Source: Streptomyces akebiae (GTDB taxonomy: Bacteria; Actinomycetota; Actinomycetes; Streptomycetales; Streptomycetaceae). Taken from it: a DNA stretch of 64,000 bases. Of the stretch, positions 10,229 to 19,161 are shown piece by piece (positions within the stretch are counted from its first letter, which is position 1; each line of letters starts with the position of its first letter). Both the position numbers and the translations under genes were made by a program. The notes beneath the pieces were generated by a model, which had not been told where the DNA came from, ran no database searches, and saw nothing but the letters and a program-made list of their open reading frames with translations. Location of the stretch: contig NZ_CP080647.1 of assembly GCF_019599145.1 (NCBI RefSeq), forward strand, positions 5,270,001 through 5,334,000, read 5' to 3'.

Positions 10229-10267
10229 ACGGCGGGCCGGGACAGCACGAGTGTCCCGGCCCGCCGT
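10229..10267. terminator. Hairpin terminator after RIP-pectinesterase
   Basis: A perfect 16-bp G/C-rich stem (ACGGCGGGCCGGGACA with its complement) and a 7-base loop, 65 bases after the stop. Confidence 0.8.
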
Positions 10268-10394
10268 AGGGCTCCCGCCGTCTGTCAGCCGGTGGGCCAC
10301 GCCGTTCACGCGGAACGCGCCCGACGTCGTTCAGCCCGACGGTCTCGCCGCATAGAGCCAGTCGAGACCGTCGTGTCCGACGGCATCGAGGTGC

Positions 10395-10670
10395 TCCGTA
10401 CGCCTCGACCAGCGTCATCGGGGACGTCACCACCTCGGTTTCCCCTCGCGCCGCGAGGTCGAGCCAGGCGATCGTCTTCCTGCCGCCGCGTACCGCAAGG
10501 GACAGGGCCGTGTTCCTCCTGCAGCCAGTCGACCAGCTCCAGCAGCCGGTCCCGGTCCCGGTCGCGTTGCATCGCAGAGCCTCGGCGACGTACGCCGACA
10601 GGCCCCGCTCGGCCGCCTCCGCACGACCGGTGAGTCGCCTCGATGGCCTGACGCGAATTTCCGCGGTCAA
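10395..10670 (-). pseudogene. Relic of a PIN-type (VapBC-like) toxin-antitoxin pair
   Basis: On the minus strand, pieces of an antitoxin (AERGLSAYVAEALR, then one base out of frame RDRLLELVDWLQEEHGPVP) are followed by a PIN-toxin fragment (TIAWLDLAARGETEVVTSPM, VEAY). The toxin N-terminus with its first catalytic Asp and the C-terminal half are missing. The frames do not connect, so this is a dead remnant. The rest of 10291-10932 shows no other supportable gene. Confidence 0.5.
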
Positions 10671-10920
10671 GGGGCCATGGCAGGTCGCGGGGAGGACACC
10701 TCACTTCGTTCAGGCAACAACATCGTCGGCCGGCCAGTGCCGCACGCGTGCCAGGGATGTCGTGTACAGGAGTCACGCTCGTCACGCTCCCGCCCACACC
10801 ACACCCCTGTGCCTGACCATGGGCGCGGTCACAATCTCTTGCTCTGCGGTGTGAGAGCGGCGCAACGGAATGTCCCACGCGGTCTAACAGGCAGGAAACC
10901 GGCCGCTACGGCGGGCGGAC

Positions 10921-10926
10921 TAGCTT
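10921..10926 (+). promoter_or_regulatory. Possible -10 box (TAGCTT) for cvnA
   Basis: TAGCTT lies six bases before the ATG at 10933, matching the TAnnnT -10 spacing of leaderless actinobacterial mRNAs. No ribosome-binding site is present and no clear -35 is visible. Confidence 0.35.
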
Positions 10927-10932
10927 CGTGAC

Positions 10933-13059
10933 ATGAGGGTGTGGATGCCCGTACGGCCGCTGCGCGGCAAGGTTGCCTCGATCGGCAAGGGCAGATTAGG
11001 CAAGGGTGGTTCAGTGCGCCGCCACGGGGGCCGAACGAATCCCGGGCGACGGCCGATGCCTGGCTGGCGCAGCATCAGGGGCCGGGTGGCGGTGGTCATC
11101 ACGGTCCCGATCTGCTTGCTGCTGACGGTGGCCGGTCTCGCCGTGCACGGCCGCGCCGAGGCCCTCGGCGACGCCCGGACGACCCGTGCCGAGGTCGGCC
11201 TCAGCCTGCGCATCCAGGCCCTCGTGCACCAGCTGCAGCGCGAACGTGGCCTGACCAACGGCCTGTTGGGCGGCGAGAAGGAGTTCCGCCCACCGCTTTC
11301 CGCCACGCGCAAGCGCGTTGACACGGCACTGCGCGGAATGCGCACCGAAAGCGCCGTCGAGGACGTCGTCCAGCGGCACTTGCGGCGTCTCGCCGACATC
11401 CGATCCGCCGCCGACAGAGGCACCGCCGGCCAGGCCGCGACCCTCACCTTCTACACCAGCGCCGTCAACGCCCTGAACGCCGTCGATCCGGTGGCGGAGA
11501 CCGCGACCGGCGCCGACCGCCAACTGCGCGACGGGCTGGCCGCGTTGCGCGAGCTGGCTGCCGCCAAGGAGTCCGTCGCCCTCGAACGCGGGCTCCTCAA
11601 CGGTGTGTTCGCCCAAGGTGCCTTCCAGGGCCGTGAGTACATCGACTTCACCGAGGTGCGAGCCACCCGCGTCGCCGCCCTCACCCGCTTCCGGCAGGTC
11701 GCCACCGCACCTCAGCGCGCGGCACTGGAGAAGGCCTTCGCGACCGAGGACGCCGAACGCGCCACCGCCTACGAGAAACAGACGGAAGGCGCCGCCGACG
11801 GCTCCCCGCTGCGCGCCGACGCCCGCACCTGGTGGGAGGCGATGACCGTACTCGTCGACGATCTGTACGCCGTCCAGCAGTCGGTCGGTGACGACGTGCG
11901 GGACCGGGCCGACCGGCTCAGCCACGACGCCGAACTGGCCCTCGCCGCCTATCTCGTCACGGGCACGCTCATCGCCGCCCTCGTCGCGGGCCTCGCCGCT
12001 GTCGCCTCCCGGTCGCTCACGCGCCCGCTCCGTGGACTCGCCGAGACCGCTCACGACGTGGCGCGCCGCCGACTGCCCGCAGCCGTCGCCCGTATCCAGC
12101 AGTCCCCGCAGGACTCCGCTCAGCTCCTGACGCCGGAGGACGCGCAGGACACCCCCGATGCACGGCTGCTGGGCGGTGCGGCCGAGATCGCCGAGGTCGC
12201 AGCGTCCCTGCAGCAGGTGGAACACACGGCCCTCCAGCTGGCTGCCCAGCAGGCCGGCCTGCGTCGCAACACCACGGAATCACTCGCCAATCTCGGCCGC
12301 CGGAACCAGAGCCTCGTACGTCGCCAACTCGGCCTCATCACCCGCCTGGAACGGCAGGAACTCGACCCGGACGCCCTCGCCGAGCTCTTCGAACTCGACC
12401 ACCTCGCCACCCGTATGCGGCGCAACGCCGAAAGCCTGCTGGTCCTGGCCGGGCAGAATCCGCCAAGGCCAACGGCAGCACCCGCCGACGGTCTGGAGGT
12501 CGTCCAGTCCGCAGTCGCCGAGGTGGAGCAGTACCGTCGAGTTCTGATCGCGACCGTGGAGCCGGTGCGGGTGCGTGGGCACGCCGTCGCGGATGTCGCC
12601 CACCTCCTCGCCGAACTCATCGAGAACGGACTGAATTTCTCGCCCCCGACCGAACCGGTCGAGGTGCACGGCTGGTACGACACCGAGGACGACACGTACT
12701 CCTTCGGTGTCGTCGACCACGGCATCGGCATGTCCGAAGCCGACAAAGCACGTGCGGGCGCCCTCCTCTCCGACTCCGGCGAGGAGGCCCTCGTTGCCGC
12801 ACCCACCCGGTTCCTCGGCCACCTCGTCGTCGGCCGACTCGCCCACCGCCTCGGTGAAGGCGCTCAAGTCCACCTCTTCGACACTCCTGGCGGCGGCCTG
12901 TCCGCCCTCCTTGCCCTCCCCGGGCGCCTGCTCGCCCCCGTGGAGGACCCCTCCACCTCACCCCCACCCGCCAGGCCCGCTGTCTCCTCCCTGCTCAACG
13001 GCTTCCGAGCAGGTGTCGCCCGCGCCGAAGCCAGAAACCCCCAAGGAGCGTCATCGTGA
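10933..13059 (+). CDS. cvnA: CvnA-like sensor kinase-type ATPase with NIT domain
   Basis: A 708-residue membrane sensor. A basic N-terminus precedes a membrane helix at about residues 52-69 (VAVVITVPICLLLTVAGLAV). A nitrate/nitrite-sensing (NIT-like) helical region follows (LVHQLQRERGLTNGLLGG, SVALERGLLNGVFAQGAF). A second membrane helix near residue 337-355 leads into a HAMP-like stretch. A coiled region (NLGRRNQSLVRRQLGLITRL) precedes a HATPase domain with the N box LLAELIENGLNFSPP and VVDHGIGM. This is the layout of the first protein of Streptomyces conservons. It overlaps the next gene by GTGA, so the pair is translationally coupled. Confidence 0.9.
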   Translation: MRVWMPVRPLRGKVASIGKGRLGKGGSVRRHGGRTNPGRRPMPGWRSIRGRVAVVITVPICLLLTVAGLAVHGRAEALGDARTTRAEVGLSLRIQALVHQLQRERGLTNGLLGGEKEFRPPLSATRKRVDTALRGMRTESAVEDVVQRHLRRLADIRSAADRGTAGQAATLTFYTSAVNALNAVDPVAETATGADRQLRDGLAALRELAAAKESVALERGLLNGVFAQGAFQGREYIDFTEVRATRVAALTRFRQVATAPQRAALEKAFATEDAERATAYEKQTEGAADGSPLRADARTWWEAMTVLVDDLYAVQQSVGDDVRDRADRLSHDAELALAAYLVTGTLIAALVAGLAAVASRSLTRPLRGLAETAHDVARRRLPAAVARIQQSPQDSAQLLTPEDAQDTPDARLLGGAAEIAEVAASLQQVEHTALQLAAQQAGLRRNTTESLANLGRRNQSLVRRQLGLITRLERQELDPDALAELFELDHLATRMRRNAESLLVLAGQNPPRPTAAPADGLEVVQSAVAEVEQYRRVLIATVEPVRVRGHAVADVAHLLAELIENGLNFSPPTEPVEVHGWYDTEDDTYSFGVVDHGIGMSEADKARAGALLSDSGEEALVAAPTRFLGHLVVGRLAHRLGEGAQVHLFDTPGGGLSALLALPGRLLAPVEDPSTSPPPARPAVSSLLNGFRAGVARAEARNPQGASS

Positions 13060-13466
13060 CCACCGCCGTCCAGAGTTTCGGCTGGCTCGTCTCGGAGTTC
13101 GTGCGCACCGCCGACGGCGTCACCGATGCCGTCGCCGTTTCCTCTGACGGCCTGCTCATGGCCGCCTCGGACAGTCTCGGCCGAGATCGCGCCGACCACC
13201 TGGCCGCCGTCGTCTCCGGCATCACCAGCCTCGCCCAGAACGCGGCGACGGCACACGGCTTCCACGGCATGAAGCTCGTCATGATCGAAATGCTGGGGGG
13301 CTTCCTCATGGTCGGTCGTATCCGCGACGGCAGCTGCCTCGGCGTCCTCGCCGCCGAAGGGTGCGACGTGGGCCTCGTCGGCTACGAAATGGCCGTCCTC
13401 GCCGACCGCGCCGGCGAGCTGCTCACCCCGCAGTTGGTACGCGAACTGCACTCCGCGCCCAGGTGA
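13056..13466 (+). CDS. cvnB: CvnB-like roadblock/LC7 domain protein
   Basis: A 136-residue roadblock/LC7 protein (FGWLVSEFVRTADGVTDAVA, SSDGLLMAASDSL), the second member of the conservon signalling complex. It normally acts with CvnC (DUF742) and the Ras-like GTPase CvnD. Neither follows here; the next sequence is a toxin relic, so the pair is orphaned. The GTG start overlaps the cvnA stop. Confidence 0.9.
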   Translation: MTTAVQSFGWLVSEFVRTADGVTDAVAVSSDGLLMAASDSLGRDRADHLAAVVSGITSLAQNAATAHGFHGMKLVMIEMLGGFLMVGRIRDGSCLGVLAAEGCDVGLVGYEMAVLADRAGELLTPQLVRELHSAPR

Positions 13467-13692
13467 GCCCATGGGAGGCTCTGCGCTCACGGTCGATCGC
13501 TGCGGCGTGGCCGGGGCCGCCGCTGGACGAGCTGGCGTGACAGGAGTGGTTCGTCTCGCTGCTCACGGTAGAGGACGAGGCGCCGGACTTCCCTGCGCAG
13601 GCCGTCGTGGCCGGTCCCACGACGCGTCAGGCGGGCGCGGATCTTCGGTACGACGTCGGCCGCCGGCGGCGTGAGCGCCGCGTGAGCGCCGC

Positions 13693-14129
13693 GTGAGCGG
13701 GGACATTGAGACCGTCGTCCTGGACAGCGAGGGGCGGTCGGCCTGGGTGGCGAGGACCGGAAGGTTCTGGCGATGTTCCAGGTGTTCCAGGTGTTCCACG
13801 ACATGGGAGCGGACCTTGTCGTCAGCGCCAACACCATGGTGGAGGTGAGCCACGCCAGGGTGAACCTGCCCCGACTGCAATGGGCGTTCTCCCGGGTCGA
13901 GGTGGAGCCGATCACGGAGGCAGCGGCCGAGGCGGCGGCCCAACCGCTCAAGGGCGCCGGTCTGCACGGACACAAGTACGCGATCGACGCCACCGTCGCG
14001 GAAGCGGCCTCGCGTCAGCCTGGCCCGGTCGCCGTCCTCACGCCGGATGTCAATGACATGACCCGGCTGCGCGGCCAACGGATGGCCGTAGCCGGCCGGC
14101 CGCCTCCCAAGCGAAGGCTTCAGCTGTGA
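13693..14129 (+). pseudogene. PIN-domain (VapC-like) toxin, frameshifted
   Basis: The segment from GTG 13693 encodes the PIN N-terminus (VVLDSEGRSAWVA, with the first catalytic Asp). At about 13750 the frame must shift by one missing base to continue as EDRKVLAMF. The rest of the toxin follows (MGADLVVSANTMVEVSHARV, GLHGHKYAIDA with a catalytic Asp, AVLTPDVNDMTRL). A 9-bp duplication gives QVFQVF. The start lies in an 11-bp tandem repeat GCGTGAGCGCC. No intact antitoxin gene precedes it; 13467-13692 shows nothing supportable. Confidence 0.7.
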
Positions 14130-14382
14130 TGGTGTGCGCTTGGAGGGGGCAGTGGACGCTGCCGGCGTCGAGCGCACCGCGGCTCCGAAGGCCACGCGCT
14201 TCCCCGGGGCAGCGCACTGCGCCGCCCGCCTTCCCAGACCAGCACGGGACCGTCCGCCGCCCACCGCGGCCCCGAGCACTTCCCTGTCCGTGCCATCGCT
14301 CACGAGATGGGAGGGCACCACTGACAACGGCTTTGAGCTGCGGCTTCGCCGGGCGGGGGAGGGTCCCATGCGGAGGTGACGG

Positions 14383-14787
14383 CTACGGCTGGATGGTCAC
14401 CATGCGGTAGTTGGAACTGTCGGAGTCGCCCGCCCAGCCGACTGTCTTGGCGTTCCGGTATTTACAATTGGTGTCCGAGTAGGTGTAAAGAAGCGGCCTG
14501 TCCTCCACCGAGTCGTAGGCCCTCACCGCTACTTGCAACTTGGTGTCGGCGGGCCTGGTGCCCCCGTTGGCGGTCCGCGTCGCGTAGTTGACCTTCACGC
14601 AGTTTCCGTTGTCCACACGGATGCTCTTGACATCCGTCGCCTTGTTGTTGACCTGGACACAGGCGTAGCGAGAGCCCTTCTGGCCGACGCTGCAGTCCGC
14701 CGCCGCGGCCGGTCCCGCCGTGAGGGCCAGGGTCGCTGCCACCGCCAGAGTGCCGACGGTGGCCATGCCGATAAGACGTTTGTTCAT
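14383..14787 (-). CDS. Small secreted protein, function unknown
   Basis: A 134-residue protein with a textbook signal peptide (MNKRLIGMATVGTLAVAATL, cleavage at AAA/ADC). The mature part of about 105 residues has three Cys and alternating beta-type sequence (SRYACVQVNN, KLQVAVRAYDS). It shares an SRY-x-CVQV motif with the protein encoded at 15116-15514, so the two may be distant paralogues. No enzymatic motif is seen. The gap 14130-14382 before its 3' end holds no gene I can support. Confidence 0.75.
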   Translation of the reverse strand: MNKRLIGMATVGTLAVAATLALTAGPAAAADCSVGQKGSRYACVQVNNKATDVKSIRVDNGNCVKVNYATRTANGGTRPADTKLQVAVRAYDSVEDRPLLYTYSDTNCKYRNAKTVGWAGDSDSSNYRMVTIQP

Positions 14788-14813
14788 TGTTGCTGTTCCG
14801 TTCTGCTCAGTTC

Positions 14814-15146
14814 TCAGTTAGCTGCGGGCGTCGGCGCGAAGTGGACCGGGATGTACTGGTCGAACGACCGGTCGTCGGTGGCCGTGAAGTGGGCGCGAGC
14901 CGTACGGGATCGCCGCTGAAGCATCCGGCCGGTCACGAAGGCTTGGCGGGAGGCGGCGTCTACTGCTGCGGCGAGTGTGGGAGCGAGGGCGGCCAGCAGT
15001 CCGACGGCCTCACTCACGTACGGGTTGGACGGTGCTGAGGCCGATACCGAACCCGGTGGCTCCCACCGAGCGGGTGCCACGGAGGCAGGTACCGGAGCAC
15101 CGGGCTCGGGCGGCCTCAGCTCAGCCTGAACCAGTAGTTGGTCCAT
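14814..15146 (-). CDS. Uncertain ORF between two secreted-protein genes
   Basis: A 110-residue open frame that overlaps the 3' end of the neighbour by 31 bases. It has no signal peptide, domain or good ribosome-binding site. It could be a shadow of high-GC sequence. Apart from it, 14788-15115 contains nothing I recognise. Confidence 0.2.
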   Translation of the reverse strand: MDQLLVQAELRPPEPGAPVPASVAPARWEPPGSVSASAPSNPYVSEAVGLLAALAPTLAAAVDAASRQAFVTGRMLQRRSRTARAHFTATDDRSFDQYIPVHFAPTPAAN

Positions 15147-15514
15147 TGCTGATCAGTCGGCACGGTGCCCTGTTCCGGGGCGTTGCCGACCCATGTGCCG
15201 TCGCAGTTCCGGCCGCTGTAGAGCATTCCGCGGAGAGTGACCGGATTGCTGTTGACGGTGGGGGAAACCCTCACATTTGTCGTCCTGTCCACGCCTGGGG
15301 TGACCTGGACGCACCCGTACCTGGAGTTGTACGCGGACCACAGCAGAACACTGTTCACCCCGGCGGGTACCCGCGTCAGTGCCACGGGCCAGCCGTTGCT
15401 CGGCGCCTGCGCCGCCGTCGCGGGCGCCGCGAAGGCCATGCCGACGATGCTCGCGGCCGCGAGGACCGCGCCCATCCCCGCTGCCCTCCTCCTGCCCCAT
15501 GCAGAAGTCGTCAC
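15116..15514 (-). CDS. Small secreted protein, function unknown
   Basis: About 132 residues. AAGGAG lies five bases before GTG 15514; an ATG one codon upstream (15517) is the alternative, while a further upstream ATG (15541) has no ribosome-binding site. A twin-Arg-like basic N-terminus (WGRRRAAGMGAVLAAASIVG) forms the signal peptide, with cleavage near ATAAQA. The mature part contains SRYGCVQVTPG, echoing the neighbour at 14383, plus two more Cys and an aromatic C-terminus (WTNYWFRLS). Probably a small extracellular beta-protein. Confidence 0.7.
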   Translation of the reverse strand: MTTSAWGRRRAAGMGAVLAAASIVGMAFAAPATAAQAPSNGWPVALTRVPAGVNSVLLWSAYNSRYGCVQVTPGVDRTTNVRVSPTVNSNPVTLRGMLYSGRNCDGTWVGNAPEQGTVPTDQQWTNYWFRLS

Positions 15515-15837
15515 CATGTCTCCTTGATACGGAAAGGCCATGGGACGGGCTGCAAGGCAACTCTCCCATGCGGTCGGTCACTACCCGGGGACTCATTGCC
15601 GGTGCTGAAGCACCAGCGCTACGGCGGCGAACGATCGCGTTCGACCGCGCGATCCGCCAGGTGGTCCCGGTGATCACGGAGTGTGGCACGTGAGGCGGGA
15701 ATTTTTATTGAGAGTTCAAGGAGGTGGGGTGAAGGTGAGCTGTCAATTCGCTTTCCACATCGGTCTGTTGCCGCGTCGCCGGCGTCGCCAGCGTCGCCAG
15801 CGTCGGGCGCGCGGCCGAGCGCACGACCAAGGCCGAA

Positions 15838-16942
15838 GTGACCAAAGCCGTCCGCGAGATGGAGCGGGCGCGAGACGACGAGAACCTCGGGAAGCCGGGC
15901 CAGGGCTGGACGGCCCGGGCCTGGCTGGAGCACTGGGTCGAGAACATCGCCAAGCCGTACGTCTCCGAGAACACGTACGACGGGGACGAGGTCGACGTAC
16001 GCGTTCACTTCGTGCCCGGCCTGGGCGCCCACAAGCTCGACACGTTGGAGCCCGAGCACCTGGAGTGCTTCCACCGAAGGACGCAGACCAAGGCTCCCCG
16101 TCTCGAAGAGGAGCACATCGAGCCGTACACGATCGAAGAGGTGCAGAGCCTCCTCGTCGAGGCGGCCAAGCTCCGCGACAGCGCGCGTTGGGTCGTCGCC
16201 CTGGCTCTCGGCCTCCGGCAGGGTGAGGCCCTGGGGCTGCACTGGGAAGACGTCGACCTCGCCGCCGGGTACGTCCGCATCCGTAAGAACCGGCGGCGCC
16301 CGAAGTACGCGCACGGCTGCGGTGCCGACCCGTGTGGCCGCAAGGCGGGCTACTGCCCTAGAAGGAGCAGACGCGCCGCGAGCACAAGTCCACCAAGTCC
16401 CGTGCGGCCGGCGCACCATCGGTCTGCCCGATCCGCTGATCAAGATTCTCCGCCGGCACCAGGAAGCCCGGGAGCGGGAACGGATCAGGGCCGGTGCGGA
16501 CTGGGAGAACAAGGGATACGTCTTCGCCTCGCCGGTTGGCGGGCCCCTGAGTCCCCACACCGACTTCCACGTCTGGAAGCGGCTGCTTCGGGACGCGGGC
16601 GTACGGGACGGCCGTCTTCATGACGCTCGCCACACCGCCGCGACCGTCCTCCTGATCCTCGGCGTCCCTGACGTCGTGATCGACTCGATCATGGGCTGGG
16701 AGCCCGAGGGAGCGGCCCGGATGCGCGCCCGGTACACGCACGTGACGTGGACCATGCTCCGCAAGGCCGCGCAGCAGATCGGCGATGCCCTCTGGGAGCT
16801 GCCGGGAGTTGGCGGGACTACCCGGGACCACCGAACCCGACGGGAAGCCGGACGGAAAACCCACCTGAGACGGAAAGTGAGACGGAGCACGTCGAAGGGC
16901 CCCACCGCGAACGGTGGGGCCCTTCGACATCGTGCCCGGTGA
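15838..16942 (+). pseudogene. Tyrosine-recombinase integrase, decayed
   Basis: It aligns by eye along its length with the intact integrase at 43273: WLEHWVENIAKPYVSENTYD, catalytic-Arg region LALGLRQGEALGL, HDARHTAATVLLILGVPD and RARYTHVTW. The N-terminal domain is truncated, about 37 residues of the core-binding domain are deleted (EHLECFHRRTQ runs straight into KAPRLEEE), and at least two one-base frame changes lie around 16360-16410. The remains end beside a hairpin and the tRNA-Ser attachment repeat, the int-attP order usual for actinomycete integrative elements. It lies outside the 34.9-kb element, so it marks an older insertion at the same site. Confidence 0.85.
16891..16928. terminator. 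Hairpin beside left attachment repeat
   Basis: A perfect 17-bp stem (GTCGAAGGGCCCCACCG with its complement) with CGAA loop, overlapping the start of the 88-bp repeat. On the minus strand it would be the terminator downstream of tRNA-Ser. The central 32 bases match the gap terminator at 2994-3029. Confidence 0.8.
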
Positions 16943-17003
16943 GGCACTGGCGGAGGATACGAGATTCGAACTCGTGAGGGGTTGCCCCCAACACGCTTTC
17001 CAA
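16916..17003. repeat. Left attachment site: 88-bp direct repeat with tRNA-Ser 3' part
   Basis: It is identical over 88 bases to 51795-51882, exactly 34,879 bp away. It contains the T-arm, variable arm and part of the anticodon stem-loop of tRNA-Ser(GGA) (minus strand), plus 31 bases beyond the CCA end. The tRNA sequence breaks after CTTTCCAA (…ATGTTCG here instead of GCGTGCG), so this copy is a fragment, as expected for the distal end of a tRNA-integrated element. Confidence 0.92.
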
Positions 17004-17099
17004 ATGTTCGTCTGGGGGTCCGGCGGGGACCGTGGGCGTCCTGACCTGCGGTGGCGCGAGTGATAGGAGGCGGTTCGGACGGCTCCGGACGGGGGTGAA

Positions 17100-17119
17100 T
17101 GAGACCAAAACTGAGACCA
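17100..17119. repeat. 20-bp repeat also present inside right end of element
   Basis: TGAGACCAAAACTGAGACCA occurs here, about 100 bp inside the left attachment site, and again at 51745-51764 just inside the right one. It may be a shared arm-type site or the residual 3' end of integrase genes. Confidence 0.6.
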
Positions 17120-17354
17120 GAGGTGGCCACGTTGCCCCTGATGAGCGGCGGTCCCGAGGCGGTGTGAGGGTCACAGCGGCAACGGAACCTCGCACGGAGA
17201 TCAGCTGGCGTTCTCCTCATTGTTCAGGAGCCGCATCACGTATACGTGCTGCTCCGGGTGCCATGCCAGCCGCGCTATCACCGCGGCTGAATCAGGATTC
17301 ACCCATCGCCGAGACAGAACGATGTACCAGTGCGGACGACCCCAGAGACGTCGG

Positions 17355-17515
17355 CCCGTGACGGCGCGACGCACCGAGCGGAGGTTCAAACCGCTGCCCA
17401 ACGGTGAGCCCCAGCTCCGGGAACTGTTCGCCCGCCTCAAGCGCAAGGGGAAAGTCCTGGTCGTGGTCGACCAGCCGGTTTCCATGCGCACCCTGGCGGT
17501 CACCGTAGCCCGCCC
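17355..17515 (+). pseudogene. Fragment resembling IS110-family transposase
   Basis: The short stretch NGEPQLRELFARLKRKGKVL followed by VVVDQPVSMRTLAVTVAR resembles the N-terminal DEDD-type region of IS110 transposases. Neither the start nor the catalytic C-terminal part is present, and the frame becomes unrecognisable after 17515. The remainder of 17004-17628 contains no other gene I can support. Confidence 0.4.
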
Positions 17516-17628
17516 TGCGATGGGCGGCTGCTGCCACGCGAGACTCATCTGCGCGCTGGCCTCGGCCGGAGCTTTCGCGACGAGGGTCGCGTCGACGGCG
17601 GCGTCAGGGATGAGGCAAAGTTCCGGGC

Positions 17629-19161
17629 ATGGCCGCCTCCGAGAAGCCCGAGAAGTCACACCAGCTTCCTGAATCCGTCCGGGAGCACCTTGTAGCCATC
17701 GTGTTCGACACGAACTCATTCCCTTCCGGGGGGCTTGATCTTCACGTCCTTAAGGAGTGGGCGAGGCGTGCAGAACTCGCTGACCTGGAGGTATGGCTGC
17801 CCGAGCCAGTTCTATGGGAGCTGGCGGAGCACGCGGCAGCCGCTTGGGAGGAGCAGCGGGCAAGTGTGCGCCGGGCACAGAAGTCCATGAGGCGAGCGGG
17901 CCTTGAGGTTCCGTCGGAGGCGCCGTACAACTCGCGGGAGACCGTCATGGCCACCGTGGAATCCGTGGTGACCACGCTCAATCCCGCCGTGCGCATTCTC
18001 ACGATCGACCCGGACATCGCGCGGGAGGCTCTTAAGGACCAGATCCTGTTGCGCCAGCCGGCGAAGAAGAAGCAGGACGTCAAAACGGGAGCTGCGGACA
18101 GCGCATGGCTCCGGCAAGTACTGAAAGAAGCCGGCCGGAACGTGGACCGGTTCATCGTCGTGGGCAGCGACAAGGACGTCGAGCAAGCGTTCAAGGCGTG
18201 GGGCTTGCAGAAGCCGCACATGGTCAAGTTGGAGCACCTCGACGCGGCACTGTTCGTACTTGACGAGTTCCCTGAGGAGGAGATGGCTAGTTCCATCGTT
18301 GCGTTCTTGCAGGTCCACATCGATGCGCCTGAATCGGGGGAGGGGCGAGACGCTGCCCTGGTACTGGGGGAGATCACGAATGGGGACGAAGTCGTTGGGG
18401 AGTGGGAGTACGACCAGGTTCAGGACGTGAGCGTAGGGCGCATCCATCATGTCGCGGGTTTGAGTGATCTCACGATCAACCGTTTGACCGGCATCGTAAA
18501 AGCGCAAGTGTTCTTCAGCGTCGAACTCGAGTACACCGGTATGAGGATCGATGAGAACGGCGAGACTGTAACTCACTCTGAGACATTCCCCCATGCAATG
18601 GTCAGAGACGTTCTCGCGTTCACGATCGATGACGACGGGATGGTGACCGAAGCCCGCAGTGAGACAGGTCAAGCCCACGCCTTCAGTGGAAATTCCGCCT
18701 TCTCCGATTCGTGGGACGCCTTCGCGGCACTGCTTGAGGCTATGTCGTTGATCCCTGGCGTCGACCGCGAGGAGCTCGATGGCGCCGAGATCGGATGTGA
18801 ACTGACTTGGCAGGTCGGAGGGTGGGAACTGACTTTCACCTCGGAGGAAGGGCACGGGGACCCGCACTGGAGCGCCTCTGCCACGTTGTCCAAGGACTCT
18901 ATGTCGCATTCGGCGGAATTCCGGTGCGAATGGGACGGGAGCCTCGCCCCGTATGAAATGCCCGACCTCCTTCCGGCCTACGTGATCGCTGCCGAAGACG
19001 AAGAGTCGTATCTCAACTCAGGCGAGTGGACGGCGCCAGCCTGGGTGCTAAGCAAGATCTGGCCTTCACCCCACCGCCGGGAGCAGATGGGGATCTCCCA
19101 GTCTTCCTTCTTCGATTCTGTCCGTGAGCTATCTAACAAAGAGCCGGATGCGCAGTTCTGA
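17629..19161 (+). CDS. PIN-like (DUF4935-type) nuclease-domain protein
   Basis: A 510-residue protein. Residues 20-215 look like a PIN-like fold: IVFDTNSF with Asp27, an acidic segment GAADSAWLRQVL, and FIVVGSDKDVEQAF, together supplying metal-binding Asp residues of a ribonuclease site. Residues 220-510 are acidic and contain no motif I recognise. GC content and codon use are visibly lower than in the chromosomal genes, fitting acquired cargo just inside the left end of the element. The ATG at 17629 has no strong ribosome-binding site. A role in RNA-targeting defence or toxin action is inference from the fold and location. It converges on the lanthipeptide operon. Confidence 0.65.
   Translation: MAASEKPEKSHQLPESVREHLVAIVFDTNSFPSGGLDLHVLKEWARRAELADLEVWLPEPVLWELAEHAAAAWEEQRASVRRAQKSMRRAGLEVPSEAPYNSRETVMATVESVVTTLNPAVRILTIDPDIAREALKDQILLRQPAKKKQDVKTGAADSAWLRQVLKEAGRNVDRFIVVGSDKDVEQAFKAWGLQKPHMVKLEHLDAALFVLDEFPEEEMASSIVAFLQVHIDAPESGEGRDAALVLGEITNGDEVVGEWEYDQVQDVSVGRIHHVAGLSDLTINRLTGIVKAQVFFSVELEYTGMRIDENGETVTHSETFPHAMVRDVLAFTIDDDGMVTEARSETGQAHAFSGNSAFSDSWDAFAALLEAMSLIPGVDREELDGAEIGCELTWQVGGWELTFTSEEGHGDPHWSASATLSKDSMSHSAEFRCEWDGSLAPYEMPDLLPAYVIAAEDEESYLNSGEWTAPAWVLSKIWPSPHRREQMGISQSSFFDSVRELSNKEPDAQF

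Noticed and set aside
8130..10670. 846-residue open frame antisense to the RIP-pectinesterase gene
   Set aside because: It has no domain, and the sense strand carries two complete enzyme domains. Long antisense frames are usual in high-GC coding DNA. Only its first part overlaps the toxin-antitoxin relic described separately.
13471..13674. 67-residue ORF before the VapC relic as its antitoxin
   Set aside because: The translation has no ribbon-helix-helix or other antitoxin pattern and the composition looks non-coding.
17201..17719. 172-residue minus-strand ORF inside the left end of the element
   Set aside because: The plus strand shows transposase-like sequence in this stretch and the minus frame has no recognisable domain.
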